Origin: Gemmatimonadaceae bacterium
GTDB lineage: Bacteria > Gemmatimonadota > Gemmatimonadetes > Gemmatimonadales > Gemmatimonadaceae
Length of the DNA: 10,854 nucleotides
Direction: 5' to 3'
Assembly (NCBI GenBank): GCA_013816695.1
Contig: JACDDZ010000041.1
Location: 1 to 10,854, forward strand
The notes below the pieces were generated by a model. It saw only the letters and a list, made by a program, of their open reading frames with translations, searched no databases and was not told where the DNA came from. Positions within the stretch are counted from its first letter, which is position 1. Each line of letters begins with the position of its first letter. A program made the translations under genes and the position numbers. This document shows, piece after piece, positions 6,810 to 10,854 of the stretch.

Positions 6810-9365
6810 CTACGCTGCTCCCGCAATCTCCAGCGGCTGGCGTGCTTCCGGCTCCGCTTCTTCCTTGGGAACCAGCGCGATTTCCAGGACCTGGTTCAAC
6901 GTTTCCACAGGATGGAAAGTCAGGACCTTTCTCACTTCTTCCGGAACGTCATCGATGTCAGCTTCATTCGCCTTCGGAATAATGATGGTTGTAATCCCGG
7001 CGCGATGTGCACCAAGGACCTTCTCCTTCAATCCGCCGATAGGAAGTGCGCGCCCGCGCAGAGTGATTTCGCCTGTCATGGCAACATCTCGCCGTACTGC
7101 ACGGTCCGACATCTCGGAAACGAGTGCCGTCGCGATGGCGAGACCCGCGCTCGGGCCATCTTTCGGAATCGCGCCAGCGGGAACGTGGATGTGAGCTTCA
7201 ATTGCCCCCAGACGATCCCGCGGAATTCCCAGGCTGCTGGCATTGTTCGTTGCATAAGTAAATGCTGCACGTGCCGACTCCTTCATCACGTCCCCGAGCT
7301 GCCCCGTGAGGATCAACGAAACCGCTCCGCCGGGCCCGGATTGCTCGTTGTCAGACGTGCGATTCCCATAGTATCTGCGAATTGACGCCTCGACGAACAT
7401 GATGTCGCCACCCATCGGCGTGTAGTACATGCCGGTCGCAATTCCGACTTCGTTCTGTTCATTGATATGTTCGGGGTGAACCTTCGGCCTCCCCAGTAGC
7501 TCTCGCACCATTTCCGGCGTGACGACATGATCGATTTCCTCGCTCGACGCGATCTTGCGCGCAAGCTTTCGCGCGACTGCGCCGATCTGTCGCTCCAGTT
7601 GACGCACGCCACTCTCGCGCGTGTAGCTCGATACAACGGCCATGATCGCTTCGTCGGTGAACTCGATCTTTTTGTCGGACAATCCGGAGTCCTCCAGCTG
7701 ACGCGGAAGCAGGTACTTCTTCGCTATCTCTGCCTTCTCGCGCTCGGTGTAACCGGCGAAATCCACGACCTCCATTCGGTCGAGCAACGGTCCCGGGATG
7801 TTCTGAATGAAGTTCGCAGTGGCAATAAACAGCACTTCACTCAAATCGAACGGAACGCCGAGATAGTGATCGGTGAAGGTGTCATTCTGCGCAGGATCCA
7901 GAACTTCGAGAAGCGCGCTCGCCGGATCTCCCTGAAACGACTGCCCGAGCTTGTCCACTTCGTCGAGTAGAAACACGGGATTCTTCTTTCCAGCCTGCTT
8001 CATTCCCTGAATAATCCGGCCAGGCATCGCACCTACATATGTGCGGCGATGTCCCCGAATATCGGCTTCATCCCGGGCTCCACCGAGCGCGACGCGCACA
8101 TACTCTCTTCCGAGCGAGCGAGCGATCGATTTTGCGATTGATGTTTTTCCAACGCCCGGCGGCCCGACAAAGAGAAGAATCGGCCCACGCGCCATGGCGC
8201 GCGATTTCGCTTCGGACGAATCGGTTATCTGCCTGTCCTCGTCGTCGCTCTCTTTAAGCGAGGGAGTCGCTTCATCCTTGTCAGCCTTCAGCTTCGCAAT
8301 CGGAACCTCGCCCGTGGTCTCGACTTCCTCTGCCAGCTGTTTTGCGCGCAACTGTCGGACAGCGAGAAACTCGAGCACGCGATCTTTGACGTCTTTGAGG
8401 CCGTAGTGATCCTCTTCCAGAACTGTTGCAGCGTTATTCAGCTCGAGCTGATCGTCCGACCTGTCACTCCACGGGAGCTCGGCCATCCATTCCAGATAAG
8501 TACGAATGACCTGTGCTTCCATCGACTCGCGACCTGCGCGCTCCAGCCGGCCAAGCTCGCGCTCGACCTCGGCGCGTGCATCCTTTGGCAGGACGAGCTT
8601 CTCGAGTTTTTCGCGGAGCTCGGTGATCTCCTTGGACTGGTCATCGTCGCCCAGCTCCTTTTGAATCGCCTTCAGCTGTTCGCGCAGGTACATCTCGCGC
8701 TGGCGTTCGCCCAACTCTTCCTGAACCTGCGACTTGATGTCTTCCTGCGCTTCCAAAAGTCCGACTTGCCTCTGCACCTGAACAAGCACGCGGCGCAAAC
8801 GGTCCTCTACGCTCAACGTCTCGAGAAGTCCCTGCTTCTCAGGAACGGGAAGGTCGATATATCCTGCCACGAGGTCGGCAAACTTTCCCGGCTCCGTGAC
8901 GGAATCCAGCACCTGGTGAACCACTTCTTCAGGAAGTCCCCGGCGCTCGCCAAGCTCGGCGGCGCGCTCCCGGGTTTCCTTCTGAAGTGCGGTAAAAGCC
9001 GGGTCCTCGAGATCGAGCGGAACCATCTCCTCTGCAGGAACAACGACCGCGCTCAGGTAGCCCTCGTTGGTCGAGTACTGCAGCGAAGTCGCGCGCTGCT
9101 CACCCTGAAGGAGGAGCTGAACTCCGCCTAGACCGCGCTGAATTTGTCCGATCCTGGCGATGACTCCCATTGAATAAAGAATCTCGGGGTTCGGTTCCTC
9201 CGTATTATCCCTTTGTGCGACTGCAAAGATGAGCCGGTCGTTCTTGAGGGCGGCCTCGATCGCGCGAAGGGTTCCCGGACGACCGGCCGCAATGGGCATG
9301 GTAAGTCCCGGGAAAATCACCGTTCCACGCAGGGGAAGAACGGGCATTGTCTGTCTTTGTGCCAT
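6810..9365 (-). CDS. lon: ATP-dependent Lon protease (LonA type)
   Basis: An 851-residue cytosolic AAA+ serine protease that degrades misfolded and some regulatory proteins, working as a hexamer. The N-terminal substrate-binding domain spans about 7-205, followed by a long coiled-coil region (about 205-290). The AAA+ module has Walker A GPPGVGKT (401-408), Walker B FLLDEVD (465-471) and an arginine in LLDRMEVV. The protease domain has PKDGPSAG with catalytic S739, and GGLKEK with K782, separated by 43 residues as in E. coli Lon (S679/K722). A charged segment at about 346-390, just before Walker A, is extra compared with E. coli. The ATG at 9365 has no visible Shine-Dalgarno; a second Met is codon 7. 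The upstream region contains inverted repeats but no CIRCE or HAIR element. The uracil-DNA glycosylase gene follows after 3 nt. Confidence 0.97.
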   Translation of the reverse strand: MAQRQTMPVLPLRGTVIFPGLTMPIAAGRPGTLRAIEAALKNDRLIFAVAQRDNTEEPNPEILYSMGVIARIGQIQRGLGGVQLLLQGEQRATSLQYSTNEGYLSAVVVPAEEMVPLDLEDPAFTALQKETRERAAELGERRGLPEEVVHQVLDSVTEPGKFADLVAGYIDLPVPEKQGLLETLSVEDRLRRVLVQVQRQVGLLEAQEDIKSQVQEELGERQREMYLREQLKAIQKELGDDDQSKEITELREKLEKLVLPKDARAEVERELGRLERAGRESMEAQVIRTYLEWMAELPWSDRSDDQLELNNAATVLEEDHYGLKDVKDRVLEFLAVRQLRAKQLAEEVETTGEVPIAKLKADKDEATPSLKESDDEDRQITDSSEAKSRAMARGPILLFVGPPGVGKTSIAKSIARSLGREYVRVALGGARDEADIRGHRRTYVGAMPGRIIQGMKQAGKKNPVFLLDEVDKLGQSFQGDPASALLEVLDPAQNDTFTDHYLGVPFDLSEVLFIATANFIQNIPGPLLDRMEVVDFAGYTEREKAEIAKKYLLPRQLEDSGLSDKKIEFTDEAIMAVVSSYTRESGVRQLERQIGAVARKLARKIASSEEIDHVVTPEMVRELLGRPKVHPEHINEQNEVGIATGMYYTPMGGDIMFVEASIRRYYGNRTSDNEQSGPGGAVSLILTGQLGDVMKESARAAFTYATNNASSLGIPRDRLGAIEAHIHVPAGAIPKDGPSAGLAIATALVSEMSDRAVRRDVAMTGEITLRGRALPIGGLKEKVLGAHRAGITTIIIPKANEADIDDVPEEVRKVLTFHPVETLNQVLEIALVPKEEAEPEARQPLEIAGAA

Positions 9366-9387
9366 TACGGTATCGATAGGATAGTTA

Positions 9388-9428
9388 GCATTACGAAATC
9401 AAAGGCTAGCGTCGTATTCGTAACGCTA
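9388..9428. repeat. Overlapping, mutually exclusive inverted repeats upstream of lon
   Basis: Arms at 9388-9397 (GCATTACGAA) and 9417-9426 (TTCGTAACGC) pair over 10 bp with one mismatch, which is G-U in minus-strand RNA. A second pair, TAGCGT (9407-9412) and ACGCTA (9423-9428), shares the right arm, so only one hairpin can form at a time. The element ends 22 nt before the lon ATG. It could be an operator or an RNA leader switch; it resembles no heat-shock operator I know. Confidence 0.5.
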
Positions 9429-9434
9429 TACTTT

Positions 9435-9469
9435 GGGAGAGACCAGGAGACACATCTGTCTCCGCTCCC
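9435..9469. repeat. Strong imperfect palindrome in the lon/kinase divergent region
   Basis: GGAGACA (9446-9452) and TGTCTCC (9457-9463) form a perfect 7-bp stem with a 4-nt loop, flanked by GGGAG (9435-9439) and CTCCC (9465-9469), with a lopsided internal loop. No T-tract follows on either strand, so a terminator is unlikely. It sits midway between the divergent genes and fits an operator or a structured leader. Confidence 0.5.
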
Positions 9470-9514
9470 ACCTGACCCATCAGATTGCATATTTCAGTCT
9501 TGCTGATTTACGCC

Positions 9515-9550
9515 ACCAGGGCATGAATAGCAATTTCATTGCTGCCTGGT
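9515..9550 (+). promoter_or_regulatory. Hairpin directly upstream of the kinase start
   Basis: ACCAGG (9515-9520) pairs with CCTGGT (9545-9550), and inside it GCATGAA (9521-9527) pairs with TTCAT plus GC (9535-9542) with small bulges. An alternative inner stem, AGCAAT/ATTGCT with loop TTC, is also possible. It ends 12 nt before the kinase ATG. It may be an operator or a translational control hairpin. No convincing -10/-35 pair was found around it. Confidence 0.45.
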
Positions 9551-9562
9551 TGACACGGAGCT

Positions 9563-10854
9563 ATGCCAATAGGACCTGAAGACGAACTCAAAGCCCACGT
9601 ATCATCTGTTCTCTCTGCAAACTATGAGCTAGAGAGCGAGATCGGTCGCGGGGGTATGGGTGTGGTCTATTGTGCGCGCGACCGCCGCCTCAAGCGGTCG
9701 GTCGCCGTGAAGGTCCTGCCCCCGGAGCTGGGATACAGAAGCGATATCCGGCAGCGATTTTTGCGCGAGGCTGAAACTGCAGCCCAGCTGAGTCATCCGA
9801 ATATTGTCCCGATCTACACGGTCGAAGAAAAGGACAATCTCGTCTACTTCGTGATGGCCTTTATCTCGGGCGACAATCTCGGCAAGGTCATCACGGACCG
9901 CGGTGCGATGGACCCGGACGACGTTCGCCGAATTCTTCGCGAAGTATCCGACGCGCTCCAGTACGCACATCATCGCAACGTGATTCACCGCGACATCAAG
10001 CCGGATAACATCCTGATCGATGCCGATAGTGGCCGGGCAATGGTTACGGATTTCGGTATCGCACGCGCCCTGACCGATTCGAGCGATTCGCGACTGACGG
10101 CGACGGGCATGGCGATTGGCACTCCGGCATTTATGTCGCCCGAGCAGTCGGCGGGAGATTCCCAGATTGATGGCCGGAGTGATTTGTACTCGCTCGGCGT
10201 TGTCGGCTATCAAATGCTGTGCGGCGAGCTCCCGTTCGATGCGCCGAACACTCCTATGATGCTCGTCAAGCATCTTTCGGAAACCCCGGTTCCAGTGAAC
10301 GAGCGCACGGCCGGCATTCCTCTGGACCTTTCGCGGGCAGTAATGATGTGCCTGGAAAAGAATCCACAGGATCGCTTCCCCGACGCAAATTCTCTTGGCA
10401 CCGCGCTGTCGACCGGGGACATTCCGACTCTCATCACGCGCGCGCAGCCGGCACCGCCGCCTCCGCGCAGAAACAGCTCGATGGGATCCAGCAGCAGCTA
10501 CATGGGCGGAATGCCATCCCTTCGCACCAATCAGGCTATGCAGGCTCCGATGGGGCAGATGGCGACACGGTATTCCTCGGGCTCACGCGCAGCAGCTCCA
10601 ACGAACGACGACTACGCGCGATGGAATGCGCCCGAAGTCCTGAAATTCAGAAAGCGCCTTGCGCCATATATCGCAGTGAACGCAGTGCTGATCCCCGCCG
10701 GAATTTTTGGGAACAACGGATTTTTCTTCGCGACCATCTGGTGGACTGTCGCCATGGCCGTTCAGTACTCCAAGCTTTGGCAGGCGGGCTATGACTGGAA
10801 GGATGTGTTCCGCCAGCCACGCGACAGGTTGTTCGTTGATGTGGCCGCCGAAAC
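9563..10854 (+). CDS. PknB-like Ser/Thr protein kinase with C-terminal 2TM-like domain (3' end outside window)
   Basis: I translated this frame by hand: ATG at 9563 gives 430 codons with no stop before the edge. Residues 21 to about 285 are a complete Hanks-type kinase domain: glycine loop IGRGGMGVVY (27-36), ATP lysine K50, alpha-C glutamate E69, HRDIKPDN (142-149), DFG (163-165), activation segment GTPAFMSPEQ (186-195). A flexible linker rich in Ser, Met, Pro and Ala (about 290-348) leads to RLAPYIAVNAVLIPAGIF, FFFATIWWTVAMAV and KLWQAGYDW (365-412). These look like two hydrophobic helices resembling the 2TM domain, so the kinase is probably membrane-anchored from its C-terminal side. It phosphorylates Ser/Thr of unknown targets. 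GGAG lies only 2 nt before the ATG, too close for a normal ribosome-binding site; an in-frame TGA at 9551 rules out an earlier start. Confidence 0.93.
   Translation, partial: MPIGPEDELKAHVSSVLSANYELESEIGRGGMGVVYCARDRRLKRSVAVKVLPPELGYRSDIRQRFLREAETAAQLSHPNIVPIYTVEEKDNLVYFVMAFISGDNLGKVITDRGAMDPDDVRRILREVSDALQYAHHRNVIHRDIKPDNILIDADSGRAMVTDFGIARALTDSSDSRLTATGMAIGTPAFMSPEQSAGDSQIDGRSDLYSLGVVGYQMLCGELPFDAPNTPMMLVKHLSETPVPVNERTAGIPLDLSRAVMMCLEKNPQDRFPDANSLGTALSTGDIPTLITRAQPAPPPPRRNSSMGSSSSYMGGMPSLRTNQAMQAPMGQMATRYSSGSRAAAPTNDDYARWNAPEVLKFRKRLAPYIAVNAVLIPAGIFGNNGFFFATIWWTVAMAVQYSKLWQAGYDWKDVFRQPRDRLFVDVAAE

Noticed and set aside
8406..9131. 241-residue plus-strand open frame rich in Leu
   Set aside because: Antisense to the coiled-coil region of lon; the Leu-rich look comes from reverse-complemented Glu/Lys/Gln codons.
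9366..9470. CIRCE, HAIR or sigma-32 promoter for lon
   Set aside because: I looked for the known arm sequences and the CTTGAA / CCCCAT boxes on the minus strand and found none.
9629..10273. 214-residue minus-strand open frame
   Set aside because: Antisense to the kinase catalytic domain, whose motifs are all intact on the plus strand.
1..10854. Mobile element, defence island, CRISPR or toxin-antitoxin system
   Set aside because: No transposase, integrase, repeat array or small toxin pair is visible; the genes are housekeeping types with even codon use and tight spacing.

Overview
The window is one contiguous piece of an ordinary-looking bacterial chromosome of moderately high GC. Gene content suggests a Gemmatimonadota-like organism. 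The hints are a fused E1-alpha/E1-beta 2-oxo acid dehydrogenase, a PknB-like Ser/Thr kinase ending in a short two-helix membrane domain, and frequent GTG starts. This placement is an inference from gene style; no marker gene proves it. Coding density is very high. I see no rRNA, tRNA, CRISPR array, insertion sequence, phage gene or attachment site.

Layout. Positions 1-5538 hold a five-gene block on the minus strand, read right to left. It starts with a serine hydrolase (carboxylesterase/phospholipase type, GTG 5538), then a DNPH1/Rcl-like deoxynucleotide N-hydrolase (4487-4912, ATGA overlap with the hydrolase). Next come a flippase-like membrane protein of the LPG-synthase TM family (stop at 3481), glutamine-dependent NAD+ synthase (1579-3429), and the 5' part of the fused E1 gene, which leaves the window at base 1. 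The block begins just after a clear Rho-independent terminator (5585-5617), which ends the single-gene unit upstream: a small four-helix membrane protein (5636-6076) with its own recognisable promoter (6108-6135).

Positions 6177-9365 hold a two-gene minus-strand unit: Lon protease, followed after only 3 nt by a Fe-S uracil-DNA glycosylase. A 197-bp divergent intergenic region (9366-9562), rich in inverted repeats, separates lon from a plus-strand Ser/Thr kinase gene that runs off the right edge.

Functionally this is housekeeping: protein quality control plus base-excision repair (Lon, UDG), deoxynucleotide clean-up (DNPH1-like), NAD+ synthesis, and a ThDP-dependent dehydrogenase whose complex consumes NAD+. 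I found no convincing new multi-gene system. The points most worth a second look are: the flippase gene, whose first membrane helix lies in an open frame with no ATG, GTG or TTG start; a hairpin presenting the Shine-Dalgarno of the NAD+ synthase gene; mutually exclusive hairpins and other palindromes in the lon/kinase divergent region; and a charged insert just before the Lon Walker A motif.
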